From: Streptomyces sp. NBC_01439
Lineage (GTDB): Bacteria; Actinomycetota; Actinomycetes; Streptomycetales; Streptomycetaceae
NCBI RefSeq assembly: GCF_036227605.1
Contig: NZ_CP109487.1
Coordinates: forward strand, 3,112,001 to 3,176,000
DNA: 64,000 nt
Direction: 5' to 3'
Position numbers and translations under genes: made by a program. This document shows, in pieces, positions 35,070 through 45,309 of this stretch. Below the pieces are notes generated by a model, which ran no database searches, was not told the origin of the DNA, and saw only the letters and a list, made by a program, of their open reading frames with translations. The number at the start of each line of letters is the position of its first letter. Position 1 is the first letter of the stretch.

Positions 35070-36146
35070 TCAGCCGGTGCCCACGAAGGCCGCCAGCAGC
35101 AGCCACACCACGGGGGCCGTCGGAAGCAGGGAGTCCAGCCGGTCCATGATGCCGCCGTGTCCCGGCAGCAGGGTGCCCATGTCCTTGATGCCCAGGTCCC
35201 GCTTGATCATCGACTCGCCCAGGTCACCCAGGGTGGCGCTGACCGCTACCGCGAGGCCCAGCAGCAGGCCCTGCCACCAGGAGCCGCCGTCGATCAGGAA
35301 CTCCATGCACAGCGCGCCGGCCGCCATCGCGAAGGCCACCGCACCGAACAGTCCCTCGCGGGTCTTGCCGGGGCTGATGCGCGGCGCGAGCTTGGTCTTG
35401 CCGAAGCGCCAGCCGACCGCATAGGCCCCGGTATCGCTGACCACGGTCAGGAGGAGGAAGGTGATCACGCGCTCGGCGCCGTCGTCGGCGGTGAGCAGCA
35501 TCGCGACGAAGGTGGCCAGGAAGGGCACGTAGAACGCCGCGAAGGCGCCCGCCGTGACGTCCTTGAGGTAGTCCTCGGGCGGTTCGGTCATCCGCCACAC
35601 CAGGACCGCCAGCACGGTCAGCGCCATGGCGACCCAGGCGCCCTCGGCCCCCCGGACGTATCCGGCGATGACCATGGCGGCGCCACCGACCGCGAGCGGG
35701 ACCAGCGGGGCCTTGATGCCCTTCTGTTCCTGCAGCCGGGAGGTGAGCTCCCACAGGCCGACGACGACCGCGACGACGACGACCCCGACGAAGACGGCCT
35801 TGACGATCAGCAGCGAGGCGAAGATCACCGCACCGAGACCCACGCCCACCCCTATGGCGGCACGCAGGTCCCGACCCGCGCGCTTCTTCGGCGGCGGGGG
35901 CGAGGCGTCTTGCGGCTGCTGGGCATGCGGAGGCGGGGGGCTGGGCATGGGCTCCTGCGGCGGCGTATCGGCGCGGAAGAGGGGGCCGCTGTCGGCGGCG
36001 ACCCCCCGATCGCGTGCTTCCCGGTCGTCGAAGTCACGGCCGGCGGCATCGGGCACGATGGGCATGGGCCGAGTGTGCGGGCCCACCTGCGCATCGTATG
36101 CGGGACCCGCCGGAACCGGCTCCGGCTGCCAGGAAGAGTCGTTCAT
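35070..36146 (-). CDS. cdsA: Phosphatidate cytidylyltransferase
   Basis: 358 residues. A disordered Pro-rich N-terminal tail of about 90 residues, then eight or so membrane spans and the C-terminal CDP-alcohol signature (GDLGESMIKRDLGIKDMGTLLPGHGGIMDRLDS, split here across the last 60 residues). Makes CDP-diacylglycerol for phospholipid synthesis. Overlaps the frr stop by one base, so coupled. Confidence 0.94.
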   Translation of the reverse strand: MNDSSWQPEPVPAGPAYDAQVGPHTRPMPIVPDAAGRDFDDREARDRGVAADSGPLFRADTPPQEPMPSPPPPHAQQPQDASPPPPKKRAGRDLRAAIGVGVGLGAVIFASLLIVKAVFVGVVVVAVVVGLWELTSRLQEQKGIKAPLVPLAVGGAAMVIAGYVRGAEGAWVAMALTVLAVLVWRMTEPPEDYLKDVTAGAFAAFYVPFLATFVAMLLTADDGAERVITFLLLTVVSDTGAYAVGWRFGKTKLAPRISPGKTREGLFGAVAFAMAAGALCMEFLIDGGSWWQGLLLGLAVAVSATLGDLGESMIKRDLGIKDMGTLLPGHGGIMDRLDSLLPTAPVVWLLLAAFVGTG

Positions 36147-36703
36147 CAGACTTCGAGGAGCTCGGCTTCCTTGTGCTTGAGGAGCTCGTCCACCTGCGCG
36201 ACGTACTTCGCGGTGGTGTCGTCGAGCTCCTTCTCCGCGCGGCGCACCTCGTCCTCGCCGGCCTCCTTGTCCTTGACCAGCTTGTCAAGGGCGTCCTTGG
36301 CCTTGCGGCGGACGGCGCGGAGCGAGATCTTCGAGTCCTCGGCCTTGGTGCGCGCGACCTTGATGTACTCCTTGCGGCGGTCCTGCGTCAGCTCGGGGAA
36401 GGTCACCCGGATGATGCTGCCGTCGTTGCTCGGGTTGACGCCGAGGTCGGAGTCGCGGATGGCCTGCTCGATGTTGCGCAGGGCGCTCTTGTCGAACGGG
36501 GTCACGATCGCCATGCGCGGCTCAGGCACCGAGAAGGAGGCGAGCTGGTTGATGGGCGTGATGGCGCCGTAGTACTCCGCCACGATCTTGTTGAACATCG
36601 CCGGGTGCGCACGGCCGGTGCGAATCGCGGCGAAGTCTTCCTTGGCGACGACGACGGCCTTTTCCATCTTCTCCTCGGCCTCGAGGAGGATCTCTTCGGT
36701 CAC
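36146..36703 (-). CDS. frr: Ribosome recycling factor
   Basis: 185 residues from GTG 36703 (AGGAG six bases upstream); an ATG 15 bases further up would add five residues and displace the ribosome site. Contains the [13 protein letters not shown] and [16 protein letters not shown] blocks. Splits post-termination ribosomes with EF-G. Part of rpsB-tsf-pyrH-frr-cdsA. Confidence 0.95.
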   Translation of the reverse strand: MTEEILLEAEEKMEKAVVVAKEDFAAIRTGRAHPAMFNKIVAEYYGAITPINQLASFSVPEPRMAIVTPFDKSALRNIEQAIRDSDLGVNPSNDGSIIRVTFPELTQDRRKEYIKVARTKAEDSKISLRAVRRKAKDALDKLVKDKEAGEDEVRRAEKELDDTTAKYVAQVDELLKHKEAELLEV

Positions 36704-36797
36704 CACGTGCTCCTGCATGTCAGATATGGATGGTTCAGGCGGGCGGTCGGACCCGGCGGGCCCGGTCAGGGGCCCGCTCGGTCCGGCTGCGGACTGC

Positions 36798-37577
36798 TCA
36801 GGCCCGGGTGTCCTGGTCGCTCACGAGCGTGCCGATCTTCTCACCCTTGACGGCGCGGGCGATATTGCCCTCGGCGAGGAGCTCGAAAACGAGGATCGGC
36901 AGCTTGTTGTCGCGGCAGAGCGTGATCGCGGTGGCGTCGGCGACCTTGAGGTCGCGGGAGAGGACCTCGCTGTACTCCAGCGCGTCGAACTTCACCGCGT
37001 CCGGGTTCTTCTTCGGGTCGGAGTCGTAGACCCCGTCGACACCGTTCTTGCCCATGAGCAGGGCCTCGGCGTCGATCTCCAGGGCACGCTGGGCGGCCGT
37101 GGTGTCGGTGGAGAAGTAGGGCATGCCCATGCCGGCGCCGAAGATCACGACGCGGCCCTTCTCCAGGTGCCGCACGGCGCGCAGCGGGATGTACGGCTCC
37201 GCGACCTGGCCCATCGTGATGGCGGTCTGCACGCGGGAGTCGATGCCCTCCTTCTCCAGGAAGTCCTGGAGCGCGAGGCAGTTCATGACGGTACCGAGCA
37301 TGCCCATGTAGTCGGACCGGGCCCGGTCCATGCCGCGCTGCTGGAGTTCGGCGCCGCGGAAGAAGTTGCCGCCGCCGATCACGACGGCGATCTCCGCGCC
37401 GTCGCGGACAACCGCGGCGATCTCACGCGCGATGGCGTGGACGACGTCGGGGTCGACGCCGAGTCCTCCGCCACCGGAGAAGGCCTCGCCCGACAGCTTC
37501 AGCATGAAGCGGCGGCCCTTCTTGTCCTGGTCGCTCTTGTCGTCGGATGCGGTGTGGGGGTCCACGCCCTGATTCAT
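36798..37577 (-). CDS. pyrH: UMP kinase
   Basis: 259 residues from ATG 37577 (GGAG upstream). Amino-acid kinase fold: [10 protein letters not shown] near the start, [11 protein letters not shown], and [16 protein letters not shown]. Phosphorylates UMP to UDP for pyrimidine nucleotide synthesis. Separated from tsf by a strong terminator and from frr by about 94 bases. Confidence 0.95.
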   Translation of the reverse strand: MNQGVDPHTASDDKSDQDKKGRRFMLKLSGEAFSGGGGLGVDPDVVHAIAREIAAVVRDGAEIAVVIGGGNFFRGAELQQRGMDRARSDYMGMLGTVMNCLALQDFLEKEGIDSRVQTAITMGQVAEPYIPLRAVRHLEKGRVVIFGAGMGMPYFSTDTTAAQRALEIDAEALLMGKNGVDGVYDSDPKKNPDAVKFDALEYSEVLSRDLKVADATAITLCRDNKLPILVFELLAEGNIARAVKGEKIGTLVSDQDTRA

Positions 37578-37604
37578 GGAGATCTCCTCGTGCACATACG
37601 AAGA

Positions 37605-37651
37605 AGGCCATTGCCGGTGGGTCCTTGCGGTTCCCTCTTCGGCAATGGCCT
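37605..37651 (-). terminator. Hairpin between tsf and pyrH
   Basis: AGGCCATTGCCG (37605-37616) pairs perfectly with CGGCAATGGCCT (37640-37651). Positioned after tsf, a typical rpsB-tsf terminator with partial readthrough to pyrH possible. Confidence 0.8.
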
Positions 37652-37739
37652 CCTCGTCAGATCTGCGGTCGCCTCGCGCAAGCGCGGACGACTGCTTCAG
37701 ACCCTACCGGGGTCCGGTGTCCGTCGCGTACGGACGGAC

Positions 37740-38576
37740 TCAGATGCCGACCTTGATGCGGGTGAAGCGCTTCAGGGTGACACCGGCCTCGTCCAGAACC
37801 TTCTGGACGGACTTCTTGTTGTCCAGGGCGTAGGCCTGGCCGAGCAGCGTGGCGTCCTTGAAGAAGCCGTTGACGCGACCCTCGACGATCTTTGCGATGG
37901 CAGCCTCGGGCTTGCCCTCCGCGCGGGTGACCTCTTCGGCGATGCGACGCTCGGACTCGACCTTCTCGGCCGGGACGTCCTCGGCGGACAGCCACTGCGG
38001 GGCGAACGCGGCGATGTGCTGCGCGACGCCGCGGGCGACCTCGGCGTTCTCCTTGTCGAGCTCGACCAGGACGCCGATCTGGAACGGCAGGTCGGGCATC
38101 GTGCGGTGCATGTACGCAGCCACGTAGCCGCCGCTGAACTGCGCGAAGCGGTCCAGGACGATCTTCTCGCCGAGGTTGGCGTTGGCCTCGTCGACGAAAG
38201 CGGTGACGGTCTGGCCGGGCTTGATCTCGGACGCGAGCAGCGCCTCGATGTCGGCCGGGGAGGTGGCGGCGACGTGCGCGGCCAGCTCGTTGGCGACGGC
38301 CAGGAACTTCTCGCCCTTGGCGACGAAGTCCGTCTCGCACTTCAGCTCGACGATGACACCGGAGGTGTTGTCGTCGGCGATGAGGGAGACGACGGCACCG
38401 TTCTCGGCAGAACGGCCCTCGCGCTTGGCGACGCCCTTCTGACCCTTGATGCGGAGGGCTTCCTGGGCCTTGTCGACGTCACCGTCGGCGTCCACGAGCG
38501 CGTTCTTGCAGTCCAGCATGCCGGCGCCGGTGAGCTCGCGGAGCTTCTTGACGTCAGCGGCGGTGTAGTTCGCCAT
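37740..38576 (-). CDS. tsf: Translation elongation factor Ts
   Basis: 278 residues. N-terminal UBA-like module (VKKLRELTGAGMLDCKNAL) and the core with TDFVAK and the HIAAF segments; nucleotide exchange factor for EF-Tu. ATG 38576. Follows rpsB with two hairpins in between. Confidence 0.95.
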   Translation of the reverse strand: MANYTAADVKKLRELTGAGMLDCKNALVDADGDVDKAQEALRIKGQKGVAKREGRSAENGAVVSLIADDNTSGVIVELKCETDFVAKGEKFLAVANELAAHVAATSPADIEALLASEIKPGQTVTAFVDEANANLGEKIVLDRFAQFSGGYVAAYMHRTMPDLPFQIGVLVELDKENAEVARGVAQHIAAFAPQWLSAEDVPAEKVESERRIAEEVTRAEGKPEAAIAKIVEGRVNGFFKDATLLGQAYALDNKKSVQKVLDEAGVTLKRFTRIKVGI

Positions 38577-38617
38577 GAGTCTGTGATTCTCTCTCGAAGT
38601 CGTAGATCTACGGGTGA

Positions 38618-38658
38618 ACGGCGGAGGTGCCGCGCCCCAGGCGCGGCTCCCCCGCCGT
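38618..38658 (-). terminator. Hairpin in rpsB-tsf spacer (1)
   Basis: ACGGCGG/CCGCCGT outer and GCCGCGCC/GGCGCGGC inner stems around a 3-base loop. A possible attenuator adjusting the ratio of tsf to rpsB. Confidence 0.55.
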
Positions 38659-38673
38659 CATCGTCCGTGCTGT

Positions 38674-38703
38674 GAGTGCCCGGCGCGTGAACGCCGGGCG
38701 CTC
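38674..38703 (-). terminator. Hairpin in rpsB-tsf spacer (2)
   Basis: GAGTGCCCGGCG pairs with CGCCGGGCGCTC in a 12-bp stem with one G-U pair, just after the rpsB stop. Likely the first termination/processing signal. Confidence 0.55.
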
Positions 38704-38711
38704 TCAGTGGG

Positions 38712-39596
38712 TCAGGCCTGCTCGGCGTCGGCGGCCGGGGCAGCCTCGGCAGCCTCGGCAGCCTCGGCGGCCGGGGCGGCGGCCTCGGCCGGGGCGGCCT
38801 CGGCGTCGTCGGCCTTCTTCTCGCCCTCGAGCAGGTCGCGCTCCCACTCGGCGAGCGGCTCGGCGGCGGCCTTCTCGCCCGGCTTCGAGTCACCGGTCGC
38901 AGCGCCGGAGCGGGCGATGAGGCCCTCGGCGACGGCGTCGGCAATCACGCGGGTGAGCAGGGTGACGGAGCGGATCGCGTCGTCGTTGCCCGGGATCTTG
39001 TAGTCGACCTCGTCGGGGTCGCAGTTGGTGTCGAGGATCGCGACGACCGGGATGTGGAGCTTGCGCGCCTCACCGACGGCGATGTGCTCCTTCTTGGTGT
39101 CGACGATCCAGACGGCGCTGGGAACCTTCGACATCTCGCGGATACCACCGAGGGTCTTCTCCAGCTTGGTCTTCTCGCGGGAGAGGACCAGGAGCTCCTT
39201 CTTGGTGAGACCCGAGGCCGCGACGTCCTCGAAGTCGATCGCCTCAAGCTCCTTCAGACGCTGAAGGCGCTTGTAGACGGTGGAGAAGTTGGTGAGCATG
39301 CCACCCAGCCAGCGCTGGTTGACGTACGGCATACCAACGCGCGTCGCCTGCTCGGCGATGGCCTCCTGGGCCTGCTTCTTGGTACCGACGAACATGATGG
39401 AGCCACCGTGCGCGACGGTCTCCTTCACGAACTCGTAGGCGCGGTCGATGTACGACAGCGACTGCAGCAGGTCGATGATGTAGATGCCGTTGCGCTCCGT
39501 GAAGATGAAGCGCTTCATCTTCGGGTTCCAACGGCGGGTCTGGTGACCGAAGTGGACGCCGCTTTCCAGCAGCTCCCGCATCGTGACGACGGCCAT
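38712..39596 (-). CDS. rpsB: 30S ribosomal protein S2
   Basis: 294 residues from ATG 39596, with AGGAG six bases upstream (an ATG at 39602 would abut the ribosome site). Standard S2 core ([22 protein letters not shown], in part) plus the actinobacterial acidic, Ala/Glu-rich C-terminal tail of about 50 residues. Confidence 0.96.
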   Translation of the reverse strand: MAVVTMRELLESGVHFGHQTRRWNPKMKRFIFTERNGIYIIDLLQSLSYIDRAYEFVKETVAHGGSIMFVGTKKQAQEAIAEQATRVGMPYVNQRWLGGMLTNFSTVYKRLQRLKELEAIDFEDVAASGLTKKELLVLSREKTKLEKTLGGIREMSKVPSAVWIVDTKKEHIAVGEARKLHIPVVAILDTNCDPDEVDYKIPGNDDAIRSVTLLTRVIADAVAEGLIARSGAATGDSKPGEKAAAEPLAEWERDLLEGEKKADDAEAAPAEAAAPAAEAAEAAEAAPAADAEQA

Positions 39597-39845
39597 GGCC
39601 ATCTCCTTGGTTTCTCGGTTTGGTTCCTGACGCCCCACCGCGCCCTGCCCCCATGAGGGACCGAGAGACGCTGTCACCTGGCTGTTTCAGCCTGGTGCCG
39701 GGGCGTGCGAAGTCGACCCGGTGACCCGGATCGCCACAAGAAGTGTACGGGACCCGGCGGTATGCCGGGTGACGCCGTTGTCCACAGCGCCGCGGCCGTC
39801 CACAGGCCGGGGCGGCGGTCCGGGCGCAGGCGGGACGCTGGGTCC

Positions 39846-40313
39846 ATGACGACCTTGCTGCTCAGCCTGCTCCTGGCCCTGGCCCAGCCGGCCCTTCCCG
39901 GGGTCCGCCCGCTGCCCGCTCCACTGTCGGTGGCCCGCTGGTGGGATCCACCGCCGACCCCCTACGCGGCCGGTCACCGCGGTGTGGACCTGTCCGCGCC
40001 GGTGGGCGCAGAGCTCCGGGCGGTCGCGGCCGGCCGGGTCCACCACGCCGGGCCCGTCGCCGGGCGCGGCGTGCTCTCGCTGGCCCTGCCGAACGGGCTG
40101 CGCACCACCTACGAGCCGGTCCGCCCCCTGGTCACGGAGGGCGAGCAGGTCGCGGCGGGCCAGGTGGTGGCGGTCCTGACGGACGGCTCGCACTGCCCGG
40201 CGTCCTGCCTGCACTGGGGCCTCTTGGCGGGCGAGGTGTACCTCAACCCGCTCGTCCTCCTCCCGCGCCCGACGCCACGTCTCCTACCGGCCGAGCAACC
40301 CGCCGACGATTGA
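39846..40313 (+). CDS. M23-like secreted peptidase-domain protein
   Basis: 155 residues from ATG 39846, with a Sec signal peptide. A compact LytM/M23 fold with H44 and D48 (GHRGVDL) and H123 (CLHWG); the first His of the usual HxH is Cys121. A metal site may form, but hydrolase activity is uncertain. Divergent from rpsB and co-located with whiG and a TetR regulator. Could act on peptidoglycan or be a regulator of other hydrolases. Confidence 0.85.
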   Translation: MTTLLLSLLLALAQPALPGVRPLPAPLSVARWWDPPPTPYAAGHRGVDLSAPVGAELRAVAAGRVHHAGPVAGRGVLSLALPNGLRTTYEPVRPLVTEGEQVAAGQVVAVLTDGSHCPASCLHWGLLAGEVYLNPLVLLPRPTPRLLPAEQPADD

Positions 40314-40349
40314 GGCACGGGGTCCTTCCGGGGCGCAGCCCCTGGGGCC

Positions 40350-40931
40350 TCAGCCCCGGACGCCCCGCAGGGCCATGGCGACGGCGGCCTCCGTCACGAC
40401 GGCGGGATCCTCCGCCGCGCCGAGCTCGATCCGCCGCACAGCAGCGTCCACGACCCCCTGCAACAGCATGGCGGCCAGTCGCGGCTCGGCGTGCCCCAGG
40501 CCGCCCAGCGCCTCGACGATCATCGCCACCAGCCCGCCGTGGGCCGCGCGGATCTTCTCGCGCGCCCCGGCGTCCAGCTCGCTGGCCGAGATGGCCACGA
40601 CCGCCCGGTGCCGCCGGTCGCCCACCAGCCCCAACTGGCTGCGGACGTAGGCCTCGATCTTCGCTTCCGGCGACTGCGCCTGCTCCATCGCCGCTTCGAT
40701 CTCGGCGGCCCACACGGGGAAGTCCACGGCGCACAGTTCTTCGACCACGGCGGCGCGGGAGCGGAAGTACTCGTACACGGAGGACCGGGCGAGCCCGGTC
40801 CGCTCCGCGAGGGCGGGGAAGGTCAGCGCCTCCGTCCCGCCTTCGGACAGCAGGGAACGCGCGGCGTCCAAGAGGGCGCCGCGCTGCATCGACCGGTGCT
40901 CGGCCACGGAGGCCGCTCGAATCCTGGGCAC
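40350..40931 (-). CDS. TetR-family transcriptional regulator
   Basis: 193 residues from GTG 40931. N-terminal helix-turn-helix (LLDAARSLLSEGGTEALTF, then LAERTGLARSSVYEYFRSRA) and an effector-binding helical region. Ligand unknown. Located between the M23-like gene (convergent) and whiG (same strand, upstream). Confidence 0.9.
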   Translation of the reverse strand: MPRIRAASVAEHRSMQRGALLDAARSLLSEGGTEALTFPALAERTGLARSSVYEYFRSRAAVVEELCAVDFPVWAAEIEAAMEQAQSPEAKIEAYVRSQLGLVGDRRHRAVVAISASELDAGAREKIRAAHGGLVAMIVEALGGLGHAEPRLAAMLLQGVVDAAVRRIELGAAEDPAVVTEAAVAMALRGVRG

Positions 40932-40959
40932 GCATCCACTCTACGGAGGTAGCGCAAGC

Positions 40960-41796
40960 TCACCTCCCCACATCTGCCAACTTTGCGCGCAACTGCAGGA
41001 CGGACTTGGTGTGGATCTGACTGACCCGGCTCTCGGTGACGCCGAGGACATTGCCGATCTCGGCCAGCGTGAGCCCCTCGTAGTAGTAGAGGGTCACCAC
41101 GGTCTTCTCCCGCTCGGGGAGCGTGTTGATGGCCCGCGCCAACAGGCGCCGCAGCTCGCGGTCCTCGGCCACTGCCACCGGATTGTCGGCGGCGGTGTCC
41201 TCCAAGGTGTCCATCAGCGAGAGGCGGTCGCCGCCCTCCCCGCCGACGTGCAGCAGCTCTTCCAGGGCGACCACGTTGGCCAGCGACAACTGGCTGAAGA
41301 CGGTGTGGAGATCCTCCACCCCGATCCCCATCTCCCCGGCGACCTCGCTCTCCGTCGGGGTGCGCCGCAGCTGGGCCTCCAGCGTGGCGTAGGCCCGTTC
41401 CACGGCGCGCGCCTTCTGCCGGACCGAGCGCGGGATCCAGTCCAGCGCCCGCAGCTCGTCGATCATCGCGCCGCGGATCCGGGTGATCGCGTACGTCTCG
41501 AACTTGATCGACCGGTCGACGTCGAACTTCTCGATGGCGTCGATCAGCCCGAAGACCCCGGAGGAGACGAAGTCGGCCTGCTCCACGTTGGGCGGCAGGC
41601 CCACGCTGACGCGGCCCGCCACGTACTTCACCAGGGGCGAGTAGTGCAGGATCAGCTGCTCCCGCAGCCGCTCGTCACCCGACTCCTTGTACGAGCGCCA
41701 CAGCACCTCCAGGGACGAGGGCGCGGTGGACCGCACGCTGCCTCGGGCAGCGGGGGGCACCGCAGCGCGGTCGGACCCTGAGGTGTGCTGGGGCAT
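40960..41796 (-). CDS. whiG: RNA polymerase sigma factor WhiG
   Basis: 278 residues from ATG 41796. FliA/WhiG-type sigma factor: region 2 ([49 protein letters not shown]), region 3, and region 4 helix-turn-helix ([20 protein letters not shown]). In Streptomyces WhiG commits aerial hyphae to sporulation. Upstream in-frame codons to 41904 do not match the family. Marker gene for the genus. Confidence 0.95.
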   Translation of the reverse strand: MPQHTSGSDRAAVPPAARGSVRSTAPSSLEVLWRSYKESGDERLREQLILHYSPLVKYVAGRVSVGLPPNVEQADFVSSGVFGLIDAIEKFDVDRSIKFETYAITRIRGAMIDELRALDWIPRSVRQKARAVERAYATLEAQLRRTPTESEVAGEMGIGVEDLHTVFSQLSLANVVALEELLHVGGEGGDRLSLMDTLEDTAADNPVAVAEDRELRRLLARAINTLPEREKTVVTLYYYEGLTLAEIGNVLGVTESRVSQIHTKSVLQLRAKLADVGR

Positions 41797-42005
41797 GCTT
41801 CGCCTTTGCCGGAGCCGGATTCCTTGGGAGCGTAGCGTGACGAGATTGTCGCGGTGCGCGAAGAGTACGGGATGGCGCGGGGGCCGGGAGGCGCCCGAAC
41901 TCACGCGGGCAACCCGGGACCGGCGCCTGGCGCTCGGTCCCGGCGACCGCCACCGGGAAGACCGCGTCTCTCATCGCTTTCACTCTTTCACCGGAACACC
42001 CCAGG

Positions 42006-43181
42006 TCAACGACCGCCTCGCCGGGCAGCTCCGGTTTGTGTGCCTCCTCCAGCCGTTTGTCTGCTCAACTGCCAGCCGTCGCCCTGCCGTTCGACGAACC
42101 CCAGAGAGTGAAGTTCGTACAGTCTGCCGATGACTTCATCGGCGCCGGTGCCGGAGGCAAGTGCCAGCTCGGCGACGTCCGCCGGGCGGCCGACGGGCAG
42201 CGCTTCGAGCACACGGGCGGCGTCCGGGTCCAGCAGGTCCCGGGCGAACACCGGGCCGCGCCGCTCGGGAGCCAGCTCGCCCATGGCTCCGACCAGCTCG
42301 ACCACCTCGGCCGCGTCGGTGACGACCACGGCCTCGCCCCGCAGCAGTTCGTGCACCCCGGCCGAGAGCCCGCTGGTGGCGGGCCCGGGCACCCCCATGG
42401 TGAACCGCCCCAGGCGCTGCGCCCGCCGGGCCGTGACCAGCGAGCCGCTGCGGTGCGCCGCCTCCACGACGACCGTGCCCCGGGTGAGGGCCGCGATGAC
42501 CCGGTTGCGCAGGACGAACCGGGTGGGCGTCGGATGGCTACCCGGTGGCAGCTCCCCGAGGATCAACCCCTGCCCGGCGATCCGGCCGAGCAACCCGGCG
42601 TGTCCGCGCGGGTAGGCGACGTCCACCCCGCAGGCCAGTACCGCCGCTGTCGCGCCGCCCGAGGCGAGGGCACCCCGGTGGGCGGCGCCGTCGATCCCGA
42701 ACGCGGCGCCGGACACCACGACCCAACCCCGCTCGGCGAGACCGGCGGCCAGGGTCTGGGCCATGTGCGCGCCGTACGGGGTGCAGGCGCGGGCCCCGAC
42801 CACGGAGACCGAACGCAGCGCCCAGGTGCGCAGGTTCGGGCGGCCCCGCACCCACAGTCCGACGGGCCGCTCGTCGCCCAGGTCGTCGAGTTGCGTCGGC
42901 CACTGCGCCGATCCCGGGTGGACGAACCGGCCTCCCGACTCGGCGGCGTTCGCGAGGTCCCGCTCGGGTTCGGCCAGCGCGGCCCGTCTGCGGTACCCGG
43001 CGAGCCGCTCGGGCCCCACCCCGGACAGGGTGTCAGGCTCCGCCCCGGTGGCGGTCAACAGCTGTATCAACCGCACCGCGCCGAACTCGCGCAGCCACCG
43101 GCCGCCGTGCGCGTCGCCGGGCTCCAGCACCCGGGTGAGCGCCGCCCGCGCCAGCAGTTCCGCGTCCCCGGAGCCGGTCAT
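42006..43181 (-). CDS. dprA: DNA-processing protein DprA
   Basis: 391 residues from ATG 43181, overlapping the YifB stop. Rossmann-like core: SVVGARACTPYG, VVSGAAFGIDGAAHRGAL and EAAHRSGSLVTARRAQRLGR, then a C-terminal winged helix. Loads RecA on single-stranded DNA in transforming bacteria; role in Streptomyces is unclear. Cluster yraN-yifB-dprA is conserved. Confidence 0.94.
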   Translation of the reverse strand: MTGSGDAELLARAALTRVLEPGDAHGGRWLREFGAVRLIQLLTATGAEPDTLSGVGPERLAGYRRRAALAEPERDLANAAESGGRFVHPGSAQWPTQLDDLGDERPVGLWVRGRPNLRTWALRSVSVVGARACTPYGAHMAQTLAAGLAERGWVVVSGAAFGIDGAAHRGALASGGATAAVLACGVDVAYPRGHAGLLGRIAGQGLILGELPPGSHPTPTRFVLRNRVIAALTRGTVVVEAAHRSGSLVTARRAQRLGRFTMGVPGPATSGLSAGVHELLRGEAVVVTDAAEVVELVGAMGELAPERRGPVFARDLLDPDAARVLEALPVGRPADVAELALASGTGADEVIGRLYELHSLGFVERQGDGWQLSRQTAGGGTQTGAARRGGR

Positions 43182-44812
43182 GTCCCGGCCCTCGGCAGCG
43201 ACATCGCCCCGCGGGCGATCCCGGTCCGCAGCTCCAGCGCCACGGCCACGTCCAGCGCCTCGGGCCGGTCCCGCCCCCGTAGGTCGGCCACCGTCCAGGC
43301 GACCCTCAGCACCCGGTCCAGCCCGCGCGCGGTGAGCAGCCCGCGTTCCAGATCGCGCTCGGCGGGGGCCAGAGCGCCGGGCCCGGCCTGCCACCGGGTG
43401 CGCAGTTCCTGCCCGGGCACTTCGGAGTTGAGCCGCCACGGCGTGTCGGCGAGCCGGGCCGCGGCGCGCTCCCGGGCCTGACGCACCCGGTCGGCGACCA
43501 CCGCGGTGGGTTCCCCGCGGCCGCCCCGCCCCAGCAGGTCGCTGCGGTTCACCGGCTCGACCTCCACCCTCAGGTCGACCCGGTCGAGCAACGGCCCGGA
43601 CAGCCTCGCCTGGTAACGGCGGATCACCGAAGGCGGGCATTCGCAGCCGGCTCCGTGCAGGGTGTGGCGCCCGCACGGGCACGGGTTGGCGGCGAGCACC
43701 ATCAGGAACCTGGCGGGCAGCCTTACCACTCCGGCGGCGCGGGCGATGACCACGTGCCCCGATTCGAGGGGCTGCCGCAGCGCGTCCAGCGCCCGGCTGT
43801 GGAACTCCGCGGCCTCGTCCAGGAAGAGCACGCCGCGGTGGGCCAGGGAGACCGCCCCGGGCCTGGGGATCCCGGTCCCGCCGCCCACCAGCGACTGCAT
43901 GGTCGCCGAATGGTGCGGCGCGCAGTAGGGCGGCCGTGCGACCAGCGGTTCGCCGGGCGGGAGGATTCCCGCGACCGAGTGGACGGCCGTGACCTCCACG
44001 GAATCCTGACGGGTGAGCGGTGGCAGGAGCCAGGGCAGCCGTTCGGCGAGCATGGTCTTGCCCGCTCCGGGCGGTCCGCTGAGGAAGAGGTGGTGTCCTC
44101 CGGCGGCGGCGACCTCCAGGGCGCGGCGCGCCGTGTGCTGTCCCGCCACGTCGGCGAGGTCGGGGAAGTCCGTGCCGTCCTCCCGGCCCGGCCGGCCCCG
44201 GGCGAGGCCCGTGCCCAGTTCCGCCCCGGGGACGAGCAGTCCGGCCAGTATCGGGTCCGGCCTGCCGGGCGGGTCGCCCGGCTCTTCCTCGGGGACCTCC
44301 TCGCCGGTCAGGACCGCGATGAGCTGGCGCAGGCTGCGGACGCCGAGGACCGAGACGTCCGGTACGAGCGCGGCCTCGGCCGCGCACTGCTGCGGCACCA
44401 CCACCTGCCGGTAGCCGGCCTCCGCCGCTGCGAGGACCGCCGGCAGGATCCCGCGGACCGGGCGCACGCGGCCGTCCAGCCCCAGTTCCCCGATCAGGAC
44501 GAGGTCGGCGATCGTGCCCGGGTCGACCACCTCGGCGGCCCCGAGCACGGCGGCCGCGACGGCCAGGTCGAAGCCGGCGCCGGATTTCGGTACGGAGGCC
44601 GGGCTCAGTCCGACCGTGAGCTTCTTCTGCGGCCAGGCGGCCCCCGAGTTGACCACGGCCGCCCGCACCCGGTCCCGGCTCTCGACCAGGGTCTTGTCCG
44701 GCAACCCGACCAGGGTGAAGGCGGCCACGCCGGGCTCCAGGTCGGCCTGTACCTCGACCACCACGCCGTCGACGCCGACCAGGGCCACGGAGCAGGCTCG
44801 CGCGAACCCCAT
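43178..44812 (-). CDS. YifB-family Mg-chelatase-like AAA ATPase
   Basis: 544 residues from ATG 44812. N-terminal ChlI-like domain (VEVQADLEPGVAAFTLVGLPDK in part), Walker A GPPGAGKTMLAERLP, Walker B GVLFLDEAAEF, and a Cys-containing insert. ComM-like proteins act as branch-migration helicases in recombination; sits between yraN and dprA with 4-base overlaps on both sides. Confidence 0.92.
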   Translation of the reverse strand: MGFARACSVALVGVDGVVVEVQADLEPGVAAFTLVGLPDKTLVESRDRVRAAVVNSGAAWPQKKLTVGLSPASVPKSGAGFDLAVAAAVLGAAEVVDPGTIADLVLIGELGLDGRVRPVRGILPAVLAAAEAGYRQVVVPQQCAAEAALVPDVSVLGVRSLRQLIAVLTGEEVPEEEPGDPPGRPDPILAGLLVPGAELGTGLARGRPGREDGTDFPDLADVAGQHTARRALEVAAAGGHHLFLSGPPGAGKTMLAERLPWLLPPLTRQDSVEVTAVHSVAGILPPGEPLVARPPYCAPHHSATMQSLVGGGTGIPRPGAVSLAHRGVLFLDEAAEFHSRALDALRQPLESGHVVIARAAGVVRLPARFLMVLAANPCPCGRHTLHGAGCECPPSVIRRYQARLSGPLLDRVDLRVEVEPVNRSDLLGRGGRGEPTAVVADRVRQARERAAARLADTPWRLNSEVPGQELRTRWQAGPGALAPAERDLERGLLTARGLDRVLRVAWTVADLRGRDRPEALDVAVALELRTGIARGAMSLPRAGT

Positions 44813-45183
44813 CAGGCCGCCCCCCTGACGTGTTCCACGAGGGGGGCGCCGCGCCGCGGCAGCAGAACCCCGACGAGGTCGATGCGCACCCCGCCCGGGG
44901 GTGGTCCGCCGTGGTCGGCGAGCCAGCGCCCGGCCAGAGTGCGCAAGCGCTCGGCCTTGGCGGGCCGCACGGCGGCCATCGGATGCTCGAACTCGCCCGC
45001 CCGGCGGGTCTTGACCTCGCACACGACGAGGGCGTCCCCGTCCCGGGCGACGATGTCGATCTCGCCGCCGCGGCACCGCCAGTTCCGCGCGATCACGGTC
45101 ATCCCGGCCTCGGTCAGCCGCCGGGCCGCGAGCTCCTCGCCGTACCGCCCCAATGCCTGCTGTGCCACGCCCTTCGCGTTCAT
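44812..45183 (-). CDS. YraN family (UPF0102) nuclease-like protein
   Basis: 123 residues from ATG 45183 with GGAGG upstream. The fold matches a restriction-endonuclease-like family ([37 protein letters not shown]). The acidic/Lys residues of the PD-(D/E)xK site are present. Role unknown. First gene of yraN-yifB-dprA. Confidence 0.88.
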   Translation of the reverse strand: MNAKGVAQQALGRYGEELAARRLTEAGMTVIARNWRCRGGEIDIVARDGDALVVCEVKTRRAGEFEHPMAAVRPAKAERLRTLAGRWLADHGGPPPGGVRIDLVGVLLPRRGAPLVEHVRGAA

Positions 45184-45267
45184 CCGGCACCACCTCCGGC
45201 ACCGACGGTCCCGCACCCCCCGCCCACCTTGTGGATCTTGGTGGACAGTCCGGCCGTTGTGGACGAA

Positions 45268-45291
45268 CGCCTCACCCTTGCGGGTGAGGCG
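45268..45291 (-). terminator. Hairpin after DUF2469 gene
   Basis: CGCCTCACCC (45268-45277) pairs with GGGTGAGGCG (45282-45291) with a TTGC loop, 19 bases beyond the DUF2469 stop. Confidence 0.75.
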
Positions 45292-45309
45292 GCTCGGCCG
45301 TGCCGGCCC

